This document shows, piece after piece, positions 26,388-37,009 of a DNA stretch of 64,000 bases. Below the pieces are notes generated by a model that saw nothing but the letters and a program-made list of their open reading frames with translations, was not told the origin of the DNA and searched no databases. The position numbers were made by a program, and so were the translations under genes. Position 1 is the stretch's first letter. Every line of letters starts with the position of its first letter. This DNA comes from Hyphomicrobium sp. (GTDB taxonomy: Bacteria; Pseudomonadota; Alphaproteobacteria; Rhizobiales; Hyphomicrobiaceae), in NCBI GenBank assembly GCA_016716675.1, contig JADJVG010000007.1:62001-126000 (forward strand), read 5' to 3'.

Positions 26388-26584
26388 GGGCGCAGGCCTG
26401 TTACAGATTGTGCTTCAACTGACGCTGGAAACAATTTTCACACCTTAAGTCGTCAATTCAGATCATCGGATATTCATAACCGAGTGGACGAATGGCGAAT
26501 ATAGAGCATATCGGGGGCAATCGCCTGCGGTCCGTCGACCTGAGAACTAGATTTTAGTGGGCAGCGGCATTTAAAACCACAGAC

Positions 26585-27954
26585 TTATCCCCAGGATGAC
26601 AAACTGGCGCTTAGTCGCGCGATCAGTCGATACCCAACGGCCACAGCCGCCACGCCGAACACGACCCCGCCGATCATGTTGCCCGCTAAGATGCCTTCGG
26701 CTCCGGCGATGGAGGCCCCAGCCATCACAAACGGCACGGTGCCGGCCGTTGCCCGCCCCCAATTGAACAGTGTTGAAAAATGTGCCCGGCCAAGCGTGTT
26801 GAACACCGCGTTGGCGATGAACAGCGCGCCGAGGAAAACGAACAGCGGCGATAGCCAGCGGCAAAAAAAGACGATCAGCGCGCGGGCATCGCCGGCGGCA
26901 TTGAAGGCGTTTGCCAAGACGTCAGCAAAGGTCGCCAGCAATGCCCAGGCAAAACCCGTGAACACCGCCATTACGACGAGCGACAAGGTATAAACTTCGC
27001 GCATGCGTTCGGGTTTGCGGGCGCCGAAATTCTGGCCAAGGATCGGCCCAACCGATCCCGACAGCGCATAGATGGCGCCGAACGCCACCGGGATAATGCG
27101 CCCGACGATCGCCCATCCGGCCACGGCGCTGTCTCCAAAACCAGCGAGCGCCATTGTGACGTATGCGTTGCCTGCGGGCGTCGCAACGTTGGTGAGAACG
27201 GCGGGCACCGCAATCGCCGCAAACGCCGGCAGGTCGGTCCTCAAGGTCGCCATTTTCGGCCGGCCCATCAGATCGTGGATGCGGATGACGCCGTAGAGAC
27301 CGATGGTCATAACCGCGACGCGCGCCAGCAGCGACGCAAACGCGGCACCCAGAATTCCCCACCCGAAATACAGAATGAAAACCGCATCGAGCAGCATGTT
27401 GACGATAGCGCCATAGAGCGTCACATGCATGGCGCGGCGCGCGTCACCAACCGACCGCAACACCGACATCGACGTCATGCCGAGCGCGAGCATGGGCAAC
27501 GTCGGGATCAGGATCATCAAATAGACGGTGGCGAGGCGGTGCGCTTCCCGACCGCCCCGATCAGCGTCAGAACCTGCTCGATGACAAACCACAAAACGAT
27601 ACTCAAGGTTGCTGACGCGATAAACGTCAACACGTGCGCATGCGCGGACAGCCTCCGGGCGCGGGCGCGCAAGCCAGCGCCCAGCGCAGGCGAAATCAAG
27701 GCCATCGCCGCGATCGACAAGCCGATCCCGATGGACGTTGAAAAGAACAGGATCGAACTGGCATAGCCGACGGCCGCAACTACGGCATCGTCTCCGCTGC
27801 GCGATAGGAAATAGATGTTGGCAAGATCACCGACGAAGATCGCCATCAGGCCAATGGCGCCGGCGCCGGTCATTTCCAGGATGTGACGCAGGATCGAACC
27901 CGTCACGAACTTGGGCGCTTTAAGCTCGCGCCGCTGGGTCGGGGCATTTGTCAT
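26585..27954 (-). pseudogene. MATE-family efflux transporter, one-base frameshift near 27546
   Basis: The N-terminal frame (27954 to about 27548) gives SILRHILEMTGAGAIGLMAI and the first helices; the second frame gives VYLMILIPTLPMLALGMTSM through to the end. Adding one base to the three-base run at 27545-27547 joins IGAVGEAHRLATVYLMI and yields 456 residues with twelve helices, normal for MATE transporters. They export drugs or metabolites with proton or sodium antiport. I use the start at 27954; the frame opens five codons earlier. Homopolymer error is the simplest reading of the break. Confidence 0.85.
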
Positions 27955-28092
27955 TGATGAACCAACCACCGGCGGGACTCTATCCCGCCGCCCCTACTAT
28001 GACAGCGTATTGTTTGCCTGCGCCTTGTATGTCAGTGCCGCGCCTTTGGCATCTCCGCCAATCGGCGGATCGCTTGGTGCAACTTCCAGCGT

Positions 28093-28698
28093 CTATAGCT
28101 TGCGCCGCGCCTTGAAGGCCGCGGCCAATGTGCCTTCGTCCAGATAATCGAGTTCGCCGCCGATGGGCACGCCCTGTGCGAGCCGCGAAACCGATACGCC
28201 GCTCGGAGCGAGACGGTCGGAGACGTAATGCGCGGTTGATTGGCCTTCGACGGTCGCATTCAGCGCCAGCAGCACTTCCTTGACGTCGCCACTTGCCGCT
28301 CGCGTTAGCAGGCCAGCGATATTGAGCTTTTCCGGCCCTATGCCGTCGAGCGGCGACAAGTGGCCGCCCAGCACATGATAGCGGGCGTTGATGACGTTCG
28401 AGCGCTCCAGCGCCCACAGATCGCCGACCTCTTCAACCACGACGATCAACCCATCGTCGCGGCGCGGGTCTTGGCAGATGCTACATGGCGAAACGGTATC
28501 GAGATTACCGCATTGCGGGCATTCGGCGATTTTATCGACGGCCTGCTGCATCGCCTCGGTCAGCGGGATGAGCAGCTCGTTGCGGCGCTTGAGAAGTGCC
28601 AGCACGGCTTTGCGCGCCGAGCGCGGCCCAAGCCCCGGCACGCGGGCCAGCAACTGCACGAGGCGTTCAATTTCAGGGCCTGCGATCTTCTTGGACAT
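28093..28698 (-). CDS. recR: Recombination protein RecR
   Basis: A 201-residue protein that acts with RecF and RecO to load RecA at gaps. It has an N-terminal helix-hairpin-helix ([20 protein letters not shown]), a C4 zinc finger (Cys60, Cys63, Cys72, Cys75), a TOPRIM domain ([16 protein letters not shown]) and a C-terminal Walker-B-like segment. Intact and full length. The last gene of the dnaX-ybaB-recR cluster; it starts 25 bases after ybaB ends. Confidence 0.96.
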   Translation of the reverse strand: MSKKIAGPEIERLVQLLARVPGLGPRSARKAVLALLKRRNELLIPLTEAMQQAVDKIAECPQCGNLDTVSPCSICQDPRRDDGLIVVVEEVGDLWALERSNVINARYHVLGGHLSPLDGIGPEKLNIAGLLTRAASGDVKEVLLALNATVEGQSTAHYVSDRLAPSGVSVSRLAQGVPIGGELDYLDEGTLAAAFKARRKL

Positions 28699-28723
28699 TG
28701 CTGCGGGTTTGCGCTTTGAGCCC

Positions 28724-29044
28724 TTAGAACAACTTCATGCCGGGCGGCAGTGGCAAACCGCCGGTGACATCGGCCATCTTGGCCTGCATCGCGGTATCGG
28801 CTTTGCCGCGAGCGTCGGTTGCTGCGGCGACGATGAGATCTTCGATGATCTCGACATCGTCCGGCTTAACTAGGCTCGGGTCGATGCGGACGCGCTTAAC
28901 CTCGCCCTTGCCGTCGAGCGTGACGCGCACGAGGCCACCGCCGGACTGGCCTTCGAATTCGGCGCGAGCAAGCTCATCCTGCATTTCCTTCATGCGGGCC
29001 TGCATTTCGCCGACCTTCTTCATCATGCCCATAATGTCTTTCAT
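28724..29044 (-). CDS. ybaB: YbaB/EbfC nucleoid-associated DNA-binding protein
   Basis: A 106-residue protein opening with [20 protein letters not shown], the amphipathic helix typical of the family, followed by the central beta-sheet ([20 protein letters not shown]) and a C-terminal helix. It forms a tweezer-like dimer that binds DNA. The start at 29044 matches family length; the frame runs further upstream into the dnaX end. Between dnaX and recR as in most bacteria. Confidence 0.94.
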   Translation of the reverse strand: MKDIMGMMKKVGEMQARMKEMQDELARAEFEGQSGGGLVRVTLDGKGEVKRVRIDPSLVKPDDVEIIEDLIVAAATDARGKADTAMQAKMADVTGGLPLPPGMKLF

Positions 29045-29090
29045 GCGTGTCCTCTGAGACAAAAGAAAATGAAGGAGAAACTCTTGAGCT

Positions 29091-30950
29091 TCAGCCGGCC
29101 GCGCTTTCGTCGTCGGAGCGGCTGTCGGCGGCTTCGGCCGCAACGTCGGGGATCAAGCGGCGCACGTCTGCAATCTTGGCATTGGGAAACGCTTGCAATA
29201 CGGCACGCACCGCCGGGTGCGCCTTGAGGGATTCAAGTTCTGCAGCTTCGCGCTCGCGGCGGGCCACGCCAATCGGCGTTTCGCCCGGCGCCTTTGAGAG
29301 CACGACGACCCAGCGCTTGCCGGTCCATGCATTCAGCTTTTCGCGCAGTTCGTTAGCGATTTCAGGCGGCGCGCCCGGCAACAGGAAAACATCGATCGAG
29401 CCTGCCACCGCGTCGAACTTCACAAGGCTGACGTGATCTTCCAGGTGGATTTTAAGTCTGGCGTCGCGCTTCTGGCCAACAAGATCGACCACATCGGCAA
29501 ACGAGCGCGGATCGCGCGACCGGTCAACGACGGGGCTCGGCCCGGCGTCGGCATCTTCAAGACCACCGAATTCGCCGCCATCATCAAGGCTGTCGAAAAG
29601 CTCGTCGTCATCACCGGCGGCGATACTGGAAGCGACATTGGCAGCTTGGGCCGTCACCACTGGCGGCGCTGCATTGAGCGATCCGCGCTGGTCGCGCGGC
29701 GGCTCGGACGCCGGTCGCGCGGCGGACGGCAAGCGCCCACTCAACGTGCCGCCCCCAAGCGTGCGAATCAGATCGTCGGGCGTCGGCAGATCGGCGGTGT
29801 AGGCAAGGCGGATCAGCACCATCTCGGCGGCGGCCAACGGATTGGGGGCGCGGGTCGTCTCTTCGATGCCTTTCAGCAGCATCTGCCAAGCTCGCGACAG
29901 ATACGGCATGGAAAGCTGGGCCGAAAGCGCGGTGCCGCGCCGCTTTTCTTCAATCGAAAGGCCCTCGCCCGCCGGCTCCTCACCGACCGCCTTGATGCGC
30001 GCGACGACGTGGACGGCTTCGGCTAGATCCGAGATGATATGGGCCGCTTCCGCGCCATCCTGATGCAGACTGGACAGCGCCGCGAGCGACGTTGCGGCGT
30101 CGCCCTTGAACAGAGCTTCGGCAAGGTCAAACACGCGAGCGCGGTCCGCGAGGCCGAGCATATCGCGAACTTTGCGGGCTGTAACATGGCCCTCGCCCAT
30201 CGCAATGGCCTGATCGAGAATGGACAGACCGTCGCGCACCGATCCTTCCGCCGCCCGCGCGATCAGCGCAAGCGCGTCGTCGTCGGCTTTGGCGTGCTCA
30301 TTGGCGACGATCTTGGTGAAATGCGCGACAAGCACCGGCTGCTCAACGCGGCGCAAATCGAAGCGCTGGCAACGCGACAGCACCGTCACCGGAACTTTGC
30401 GGATTTCGGTGGTCGCGAAAATAAAGCGGACGTGGCCCGGCGGCTCTTCCAAAGTTTTCAGGAGCGCGTTGAACGCGCCCTTAGAGAGCATGTGGACTTC
30501 GTCGATGATGAAGACCTTGGTGCGCGCGACCAGCGGCGTATATTGGGCGCTCTCGATGATCTCGCGGATATTGTCGACGCCGGTGTTTGACGCCGCGTCA
30601 ATCTCGAACACATCTGGATGGCGGCCTTCCATGATGTCCTTGCAGTGGACACCAAGCCCGGGCATGTCGATGGTCGGCTTGTCGAAGCCAGGAGCCTCGT
30701 AGTTCAGCGCCCGCGCCAGAATGCGGGCGGTGGTGGTTTTACCGACGCCGCGCACGCCGGTCAGCATATAACCCTGCGCGATCCGGCCCGACGCAAACGC
30801 ATTGCGCAGCGTGGTGACCATGGCCGACTGGCCGATCAGGTCTTCAAAGGTCGCCGGGCGATATTTGCGGGCCAACACGACATACGGCTTCGCCGGTCCG
30901 GCATCTGCCGCACCCGAACCCTCACCGTCTGTCGCTTTTTTCTTCACCAT
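29091..30950 (-). CDS. dnaX: DNA polymerase III subunit gamma/tau
   Basis: A 619-residue clamp-loader ATPase. The opening is LARKYRPATFEDLIGQ; Walker A GVRGVGKTT, the helicase-like box IIDEVHMLS and the sensor ATTEIRKVPVTVLSRCQR follow. Domain III ends at about residue 370, then comes a Pro/Ala/Asp-rich linker and a C-terminal polymerase-binding domain. The zinc site keeps only one Cys (GVHCKDIMEGRHPD), which is common in this order of bacteria. No slippery heptamer was noticed in the middle of the gene, so a separate gamma form by frameshift is not suggested. The start is ATG 30950. Confidence 0.95.
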   Translation of the reverse strand: MVKKKATDGEGSGAADAGPAKPYVVLARKYRPATFEDLIGQSAMVTTLRNAFASGRIAQGYMLTGVRGVGKTTTARILARALNYEAPGFDKPTIDMPGLGVHCKDIMEGRHPDVFEIDAASNTGVDNIREIIESAQYTPLVARTKVFIIDEVHMLSKGAFNALLKTLEEPPGHVRFIFATTEIRKVPVTVLSRCQRFDLRRVEQPVLVAHFTKIVANEHAKADDDALALIARAAEGSVRDGLSILDQAIAMGEGHVTARKVRDMLGLADRARVFDLAEALFKGDAATSLAALSSLHQDGAEAAHIISDLAEAVHVVARIKAVGEEPAGEGLSIEEKRRGTALSAQLSMPYLSRAWQMLLKGIEETTRAPNPLAAAEMVLIRLAYTADLPTPDDLIRTLGGGTLSGRLPSAARPASEPPRDQRGSLNAAPPVVTAQAANVASSIAAGDDDELFDSLDDGGEFGGLEDADAGPSPVVDRSRDPRSFADVVDLVGQKRDARLKIHLEDHVSLVKFDAVAGSIDVFLLPGAPPEIANELREKLNAWTGKRWVVVLSKAPGETPIGVARREREAAELESLKAHPAVRAVLQAFPNAKIADVRRLIPDVAAEAADSRSDDESAAG

Positions 30951-31077
30951 AGCCTGATGACTTAGCGCCCGAGGCGCAGGGGAGCAAGGTAACGCTGCCA
31001 AATGGCTTGGGAAGATCGCCGGAACTTGCCCGCCTCAGCGCGCGCACCACAGCACAGATAGACCAATCGGGCCTTTA

Positions 31078-31138
31078 GCCCGTGAGCCCGGCTCGTTAAG
31101 GCCCGCACCAGCAGCGGGCCAACGGCCCGTGAGCCCGA
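31078..31138. repeat. Direct repeat GCCCGTGAGCCCG, two copies
   Basis: The 13-base word occurs at 31078-31090 and 31126-31138 in a GC-rich, gene-free stretch between dnaX and the SRP RNA gene. It lies downstream of the RNA's 3' end on the same strand. Hairpin-forming CGGGC blocks occur between the copies. No function can be assigned. Confidence 0.4.
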
Positions 31139-31219
31139 CCGGGCGACGCGGCAAGCCGCGCCCTCGCGGAGGACGCCGGATCGCCGTGCGATCCGAATAG
31201 CGTCCGTGAGCGCATAATG

Positions 31220-31318
31220 AGAGACTGGCGAACGACCCGAATCCAAAATCGTTAGGGCTGCTTCCTTCCGGACCTGACCCGGTTGGCGACAGACTCGTCC
31301 GCCGCCAGCCTCCCGCCG
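31220..31318 (-). ncRNA. ffs: Signal recognition particle RNA, small bacterial type (4.5S)
   Basis: The minus strand carries the near-invariant SRP loop GGTCAGGTCCGGAAGGAAGC followed by AGCC. The flanks pair as expected: GGCTGGCG near the 5' end with CGCCAGTC near the 3' end, and GGACGA with TCGTTC. This gives an RNA of about 100 bases that binds Ffh for co-translational targeting. The ends are estimated from the helix and may be off by about 10 bases. It lies upstream of dnaX on the same strand, a common arrangement in alphaproteobacteria. Confidence 0.9.
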
Positions 31319-31588
31319 CCATAATGGGGCGTCTCGGCCCTGGACACAACCCTTGTGATCCCCGATCTTTGGGCAGCGATGCCGCACGGCATAGCAATTG
31401 TGCGCCGCCGGGAATTGCCGAATGGCTTAGGTACTTCCAATTTGCAGGATCGTTCCTAACTTTACCTGACGTCTGCCGGTACGCGCGGCGTGGGGCGCAG
31501 TTGGACACCTCAGGGGGTGCCAATAGCTCACGGCACGTGACACGCAGTCCGGCGTCCTGCCCAATTTTACGCAACGAGGGATTCTTGC

Positions 31589-32050
31589 ATGGCTACGACC
31601 TTCACGCTCAATGGTGAGAAACGGACCGTTGAGGTGGACCCCGACACGCCCCTGCTCTGGGTGCTGCGCGACGAACTGAAGTTGACCGGCACTAAGTTCG
31701 GCTGCGGAGCGGCGCTGTGCGGCGCGTGTACGGTCCATATCGACGGCGAAGCGGTGCGCTCCTGCCAGACCCAGGCGAGCGACGTGGAAGGCCGCGTTGT
31801 AACGACCATCGAGGGCGTGACCGGCGATGTTGCCGCCGCCGTTCAGGCTGCGTGGATCAAGCTCGACGTCGTGCAGTGCGGCTACTGCCAATCCGGCCAG
31901 GTGATGTCGGCTGTCGGCTTGCTCTCGCAGAACCCGAAGCCGACCGACGAAGACATCGACAAGGCCATGGATGGCAACATCTGCCGCTGCGCCACTTACA
32001 AGCGCATCCGCGCCGCCATCCACGAAGCTGCCAAGTCGTTGCCTGGGTAA
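31589..32050 (+). CDS. (2Fe-2S) subunit of an aldehyde/isoquinoline oxidoreductase (IorA type)
   Basis: A 153-residue small subunit of the xanthine oxidase family. The plant-type ferredoxin cluster uses Cys39, Cys44, Cys47 and Cys59 ([17 protein letters not shown]); the second cluster uses Cys97, Cys100, Cys132 and Cys134 ([13 protein letters not shown]). It passes electrons from the molybdenum subunit encoded 108 bases downstream to an acceptor such as cytochrome c. GAGGGA precedes the ATG. There is no FAD-subunit gene, as in two-subunit Ior-type enzymes. Confidence 0.9.
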   Translation: MATTFTLNGEKRTVEVDPDTPLLWVLRDELKLTGTKFGCGAALCGACTVHIDGEAVRSCQTQASDVEGRVVTTIEGVTGDVAAAVQAAWIKLDVVQCGYCQSGQVMSAVGLLSQNPKPTDEDIDKAMDGNICRCATYKRIRAAIHEAAKSLPG

Positions 32051-32157
32051 ATCAAGGGGCGGCGCTCACAAACGTGCACGCAATTTCCTTCGAACGGCAC
32101 CTCAATAACCGGCGCCAATACGCGCCAAGATTTCAAACGCGACGTCGCGAGGATTCT

Positions 32158-34373
32158 ATGAACGCTCCCAAACTGACCGGCATTTTCGCTCTTCCCACCG
32201 AGACGCCGCAAGCGTCACGCCGATCGTTCCTGAAGATCGCGAGCGGCGCGGGCGCTGGCCTCGTCATCGGCATGGCCATGCCGGTGCGCGGCGTGGCAAC
32301 CTCGGCATCAGCGGCGGCGGGGGAAGCCCTTGCGCCCAACCCGTTCCTGCAGGTCGCGCCAGACAACAGCGTTACCGTCATCATCAAGCATCTCGACAAA
32401 GGGCCAAGGCGCGGCCACCGGCCTCGCAACGCTGGTTGCTGAAGAACTCGACGCCGATTGGGCGCAGATCAAAACCGAATTCGCGCCCGCCGATCCGGTC
32501 AAATACAAAAACCTCGCGTTTGGCGTGCAGGGCGTCGGCGGCTCGACGGGGCTTTCCAATTCCTATGAGCAGTATCGGCTGGCAGGGGCCACCGCCAAGG
32601 CGATGCTGGTTGCGGCGGCGGCGCGCGCCTGGGGCGTGCCGGCAAATGAGATCACCGTGAAAGCCGGCGTCGTCTCGCATAGCGGCGGCAAATCGGCGAC
32701 GTTCGGCGAACTCGCCGTGAAGGCGGCAGCCGAAAGCGTGCCGGAGAAGCCGACGCTCAAAGACCCGAAGGATTTTGTGTTCATCGGCAAGGCGTTCCCG
32801 CGGGTCGATAGCAAGATCAAGTCAACGGGCGCGGCCAAGTTCACGATCGACCATCAGTTCGACGATATGCTGGTCGCGACGATTGTGCGTGCGCCCACTT
32901 TCGGCGCGACGGTGGCATCGTTCGACGCCAGCGAGGCTGAGAAGATCAAGGGCGTCGTAAAAGTCCTGCAAGTGCCGCGCGGCGTGGCTGTTCTGGCGAC
33001 CAACACCTGGGCAGCGCTGCGTGGTCAAAGCGCGCTGAAAGTAACGTGGGACGACAGCAAGGCTGAAAAGCGCAGCTCCGACGCGATCGTCGCCGCCTAC
33101 AAAGCCAAGCTCGACACCCCTGGCCTGAAGGCCCGCCAGGACGGCGACGTCGAGGCTGGCTTCAAGGCCGCGACCAAAGTCATCGAAACCGACTTCGAGT
33201 TTCCATACCTCGCCCACGCGCCGATGGAGCCGATGGATTGCGTCGTCCGGTATGACGGCAAGTCCGCCGAAATCTGGGCCGGATCGCAAATGCAGACCAT
33301 CGATCATGGTGCGGCGTGCGCAGTGCTCGGTTTGAAACCGGAAGCCGTGCAACTGCACACTGTGTGGGCCGGCGGCTCGTTTGGACGCCGCGCCGTTGGC
33401 GATGCGCATATGGTGCGCGAAGCCTGCGACATCGCCAAAGCCTACGGCAAGCCAGTGCCGATCAAGGTCGTATGGTCACGCGAAGACGACATGAAGGGCG
33501 GGTATTACCGGCCGATCTACGTACATCGCATCAAGGCTGGCCTCGATAAGGATGGCAACATCATCGCTTGGCTGCACCGCATCGTCGGCCAATCGATCGT
33601 CACCGGAACGCCGTTTGAATCGGTGATGCTGAAAGATGGCATTGACGGGACGTCGGTCGAAGGCGCGTCGACGCTTCCCTATGCGATCCCCAATCTCCAG
33701 GTTGAGTTGCACTCCGAAAAAGTCGGCGTGCCGGTGCTCTGGTGGCGTTCGGTCGGCGCCACGCATACAGCCCACGCCACCGAGCACATGATCGACATTC
33801 TGGCCAAGGAAACCGGCAAAGACCCCGTCGATTTCCGCCTTGGAATGCTGAAAAACCATCCCCGCCACGCCGGCGTTTTGAAGCTAGCCGCCGAGAAAGC
33901 CGGATGGCTTTCAGGCAAGCCAGCGGACGGCAAAATGCGCGGCGTTGCCCTGCACGAGAGCTTCAGCTCCTACGTCGCGAACGTGGCTGACGTGTCCTTG
34001 AATGCAGACGGATCGGTGAAGGTCGAGCGCGTCATCTGCGCCATCGATTGCGGCGTTGCCGTGAACCCGGATGTGGTGGCCGCGCAAATGGAAGGCGGTC
34101 TCGGCTACGGTCTCGGCGCGGCACTGAAAGGCGCGATCACCATGAAGGATGGCGTCATAGAACAATCGAACTTCGACGGCTACGATGTGCTGCGCATGTC
34201 GGAAATGCCGAAGGTCGAGGTGTATATCGTGGCATCCGCCGAAGCGCCGACCGGCGTCGGTGAACCCGGCACGCCAGTGGTTACCCGCCGTTGCCAACGC
34301 CCTGCTGAGTGGCACGGGCGTGCGCACAACCATTCTGCCGATGAACAAGCAGAAGTACAAAGGCCAATCGTAA
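32158..34373 (+). pseudogene. Molybdopterin subunit of an isoquinoline/aldehyde oxidoreductase (IorB type), two frameshifts
   Basis: The N-terminal frame has a Tat signal ([20 protein letters not shown]) and reads to KHLDKG; one base too many in the A3/G3 run at 32398-32403 then shifts to the main frame ([19 protein letters not shown] onward). Near 34282 a second break leads into [20 protein letters not shown] and the natural stop at 34373. With both repaired the protein is about 737 residues, normal for single-chain periplasmic molybdenum hydroxylases. Motifs include [10 protein letters not shown] and [15 protein letters not shown]. Substrates of the family are N-heterocycles or aldehydes; here unknown. 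GAGGA precedes the ATG. Confidence 0.85.
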
Positions 34374-34402
34374 CGCAAGATGCGGTAACGGCGGACGTTT
34401 GC

Positions 34403-35151
34403 TTAGATGCAGCGTCCGCCATCGACCTCGATGGCGACGCCGGTGATGAAGCTGCTCGCGGGGTCGGCGAGAAACAGCGCGGCGTTGGCAATGTCGGACG
34501 GCTTTGAAAAGCGCCCGAGCGGAATGCCGCCAACGAATTTAGCCCGGTTTTCCGGCGTATCTGGCATTCCCATGAACTGCTCGATCATGCCCGTCTCGCC
34601 GATGACCGGATTGATGGCGTTGACGCGGATGTTCGGGGGGCGAGCTCTGCGGCCATGGATTTTGTCAGAATGACCGCCGCGCCTTTCGAACCGTTGTACC
34701 AAGTGAGACCAGGGCGCGGACGCACGCCTGCGGTTGACGCCGTGTTGATGATGACGCCGCCGCCTCGCTTTTCCATTTCCGGCACAGCTGCCAGCGTCGC
34801 TAGATAGATCGATTTGACGTTGACAGCGTAGATGCGGTCGAACTCGTCTTCTGTGACGGTCATCAGCGATTGGTTTTTGTGAGTATAGCCGGCGTTATTG
34901 ACCAGAATATCCAAACCGCCGAATGCGGTGACGGCGGCGGCGATCATCGCCTCAACATCGGCGCGCTTGGTGACGTCGGTCTGAATAGCAATCGCGTTGC
35001 CGCCGATCGCGCGCGCAACATCGGCGGCGCCCGCACCATTCAAATCAGCAATGACAACTTTCGCGCCTTCGGCTGCATAGAGTTCGGCAATGCCGCGCCC
35101 GAAACCGGAGGCCGCTCCGGTGACGATGGCGATCTGATCCCTAAGGCGCAT
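34403..35151 (-). pseudogene. SDR-family oxidoreductase, one-base frameshift at the G6 run 34635-34640
   Basis: The first frame gives the NAD(P) motif TGAASGFGRGIAELY, VNNAGYTH, and the catalytic Ser in NTASTAGV with YNGSK; the second frame gives NIRVNAINPVIGETGM through VDGGRCI. If the six-base homopolymer is really seven, the join reads ELAPPNIRVNAINP and the protein has 249 residues, the classical SDR length. Resembles 3-oxoacyl-ACP reductase/glucose dehydrogenase-type enzymes; the substrate is unknown. It is convergent with the molybdenum enzyme gene and 23 bases downstream of pheA. Confidence 0.85.
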
Positions 35152-35174
35152 GGCGGCGGCGTATCCCTACAGCT

Positions 35175-36077
35175 CTAGATGATGTGCGACTGCCCGCCAT
35201 TCGCCAACTCAGCGGCTTCCTTGCGGTAGGGACTGGCGGGATAGGTTCCGAGCACCTTCACTTCGGTCGAGAAGAACGACAACTCGCGCATAGCGAGCTG
35301 CACAAGATGCTCCTTCATGTTGCCTTCAATGTCGGCGAAGAACATCGTGGCGTTGAAGGTGCCCTCGGTCTGATAACTCTCCAGCTTCGTCATGTTGACG
35401 CCGTTGGTCGCGAAGCCGCCCAGCGCCTTGTAGAGGGCAGCCGGAATGTTGCGCACGCGGAAGATGAATGTCGTGATGACTGGACCCTGGTCGGAATCGG
35501 CGTCGTCTGGTTCAGCCGACAGCACGACAAAACGCGTGGTGTTGTGCGTCTCATCTTCCATGTCGCTTTTCAGAATTTCGAGGCCGTAGATTTCAGCCGC
35601 GAGCCGCGAGGCGATGGCCGCCGTCGTCATATCGGCTGATTCCGAGACGATGCGCGCGGCGCCTGCCGTATCGGCTTCCGGAACCGGCATAATACCGAGT
35701 TTGCGCAACGTGTTGCGGCATTGACCGAGCGCCTGAGTGTGGCTCATGACGCGCTTGATGTCCGCCAATTGCGCGCCCTTCTTCGCCATCAGCTGATGAC
35801 GCACGCGCAGGAAGTGCTCGGCGACGATATAGAGATCCGCACCGGGCAGAAGATGGTGGATGTCGGCGACGCGGCCGGCGACCGAGTTCTCGATCGGGAT
35901 CATGGCGTAGAGCGCGTCGCCGGATTTCACCGCGCCCAGCGCATCTTCGAATGTCGGATAAGCGACGGCCTCGAGCGTTGGGAACGCCTCTCGCGCGGCC
36001 AGATGCGAATTAGCGCCTGGTTCGCCCTGGTAGGCGATCTTTCCGGTGAGGTTTGGGTCGCGCGAAGCCTGCGGCAT
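35175..36077 (-). CDS. pheA: Prephenate dehydratase
   Basis: A 300-residue monofunctional enzyme that turns prephenate into phenylpyruvate for phenylalanine synthesis. The catalytic domain starts at KIAYQGEPGANSHLAA and includes ALYAMIPIENSVAGRV and the NTTRFVVLS motif with the conserved Thr-Arg-Phe; a C-terminal ACT domain (about 205-285, including TKLESYQTEG) senses phenylalanine. No chorismate mutase domain is fused. It lies between kdsB and the SDR on the same strand. Confidence 0.94.
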   Translation of the reverse strand: MPQASRDPNLTGKIAYQGEPGANSHLAAREAFPTLEAVAYPTFEDALGAVKSGDALYAMIPIENSVAGRVADIHHLLPGADLYIVAEHFLRVRHQLMAKKGAQLADIKRVMSHTQALGQCRNTLRKLGIMPVPEADTAGAARIVSESADMTTAAIASRLAAEIYGLEILKSDMEDETHNTTRFVVLSAEPDDADSDQGPVITTFIFRVRNIPAALYKALGGFATNGVNMTKLESYQTEGTFNATMFFADIEGNMKEHLVQLAMRELSFFSTEVKVLGTYPASPYRKEAAELANGGQSHII

Positions 36078-36128
36078 GGGAATCGAAGAACTCTTGGTTT
36101 GATGTGGTCGATTGAGAGAGTACGGCGG

Positions 36129-36890
36129 CTAGGAACGCAGCAGGTGGCGGGCGCGTTCAAGATCGGCGGGAGTATCGACACCGAGCGGAACCGTGTCAAC
36201 GATGGCGACGTCAATGCGCATACCGGCTTCGAGGGCGCGCAGTTGTTCAAGTTTTTCGCGGCTTTCGAGCGGCGACGGCGGCATCTTGACGAAACGCTCG
36301 AGGCTGGCGCGGCGATAAGCGTAAATACCGATGTGGTGGTAGAGCGGCCCTTCGCCCCAGGGTGCGGTGGCGCGCGTGAAATACAGCGCCCGCAGACGGT
36401 TCGGCCCAATCGGCGTGCCGACCGCTTTGACAACGTTGGGATTGGTGCGCTCTTCAGGCTCGCGGATCTCGGCGGCAAGCGTTGCTATGTCGGCATCACT
36501 CTCAAGCAGCGGTGCAACGGACGCCGCGACGAGCGCGGGATCGAGTGTCGGCAGGTCGCCTTGCAGATTGACGATGATCCCGGCGGAACCCGTCGGGTCT
36601 TTCTTGGTGATCGCTTCGTAGACCCGATCCGAGCCGGACGCATGATCGGCGCGCGTCAGAATTGCTTCGCCACCGGCCCTGGCGACCGCATCCGCGATCT
36701 CGCCGCTGTCGGTCGCAACGATCACATCGCCGCAGCGCGCGGCCACGGCACGGCGCCAGACATGCACGATCATCGGTAAACCGTGAATATCGGCCAGTGG
36801 CTTGCCGGGCAGGCGCGTGGCCTGCATGCGGGCCGGAATTACAATCAAAGTCTTTGACTTCACGGGGGCGGTTCTCTGAATCGGTGACAA
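36129..36890 (-). CDS. kdsB: 3-deoxy-manno-octulosonate cytidylyltransferase
   Basis: A 253-residue enzyme that activates Kdo as CMP-Kdo for lipid A core synthesis. Motifs: [17 protein letters not shown] near the start (CTP binding), [33 protein letters not shown] and [10 protein letters not shown]. Full length. Read on the minus strand; the next gene, a cytochrome c, diverges from it across about 120 bases that must hold both promoters. Confidence 0.94.
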   Translation of the reverse strand: MSPIQRTAPVKSKTLIVIPARMQATRLPGKPLADIHGLPMIVHVWRRAVAARCGDVIVATDSGEIADAVARAGGEAILTRADHASGSDRVYEAITKKDPTGSAGIIVNLQGDLPTLDPALVAASVAPLLESDADIATLAAEIREPEERTNPNVVKAVGTPIGPNRLRALYFTRATAPWGEGPLYHHIGIYAYRRASLERFVKMPPSPLESREKLEQLRALEAGMRIDVAIVDTVPLGVDTPADLERARHLLRS

Positions 36891-37009
36891 ACTGTCTCGC
36901 TCGATTGGCTGTAAAACGGGGCTTTGAAGTCTTGCAAGGGAAATGCGAGGTTATATACCTCAAACCTATGTCGCTTCCGCCTGAAGATCGTGGCAACGAG
37001 GAAATCCCA

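Noticed and set aside
29091..30950. dnaX programmed frameshift producing a short gamma subunit
   Set aside because: The only long A-run is at the very start of the gene; no slippery site was noticed near the middle.
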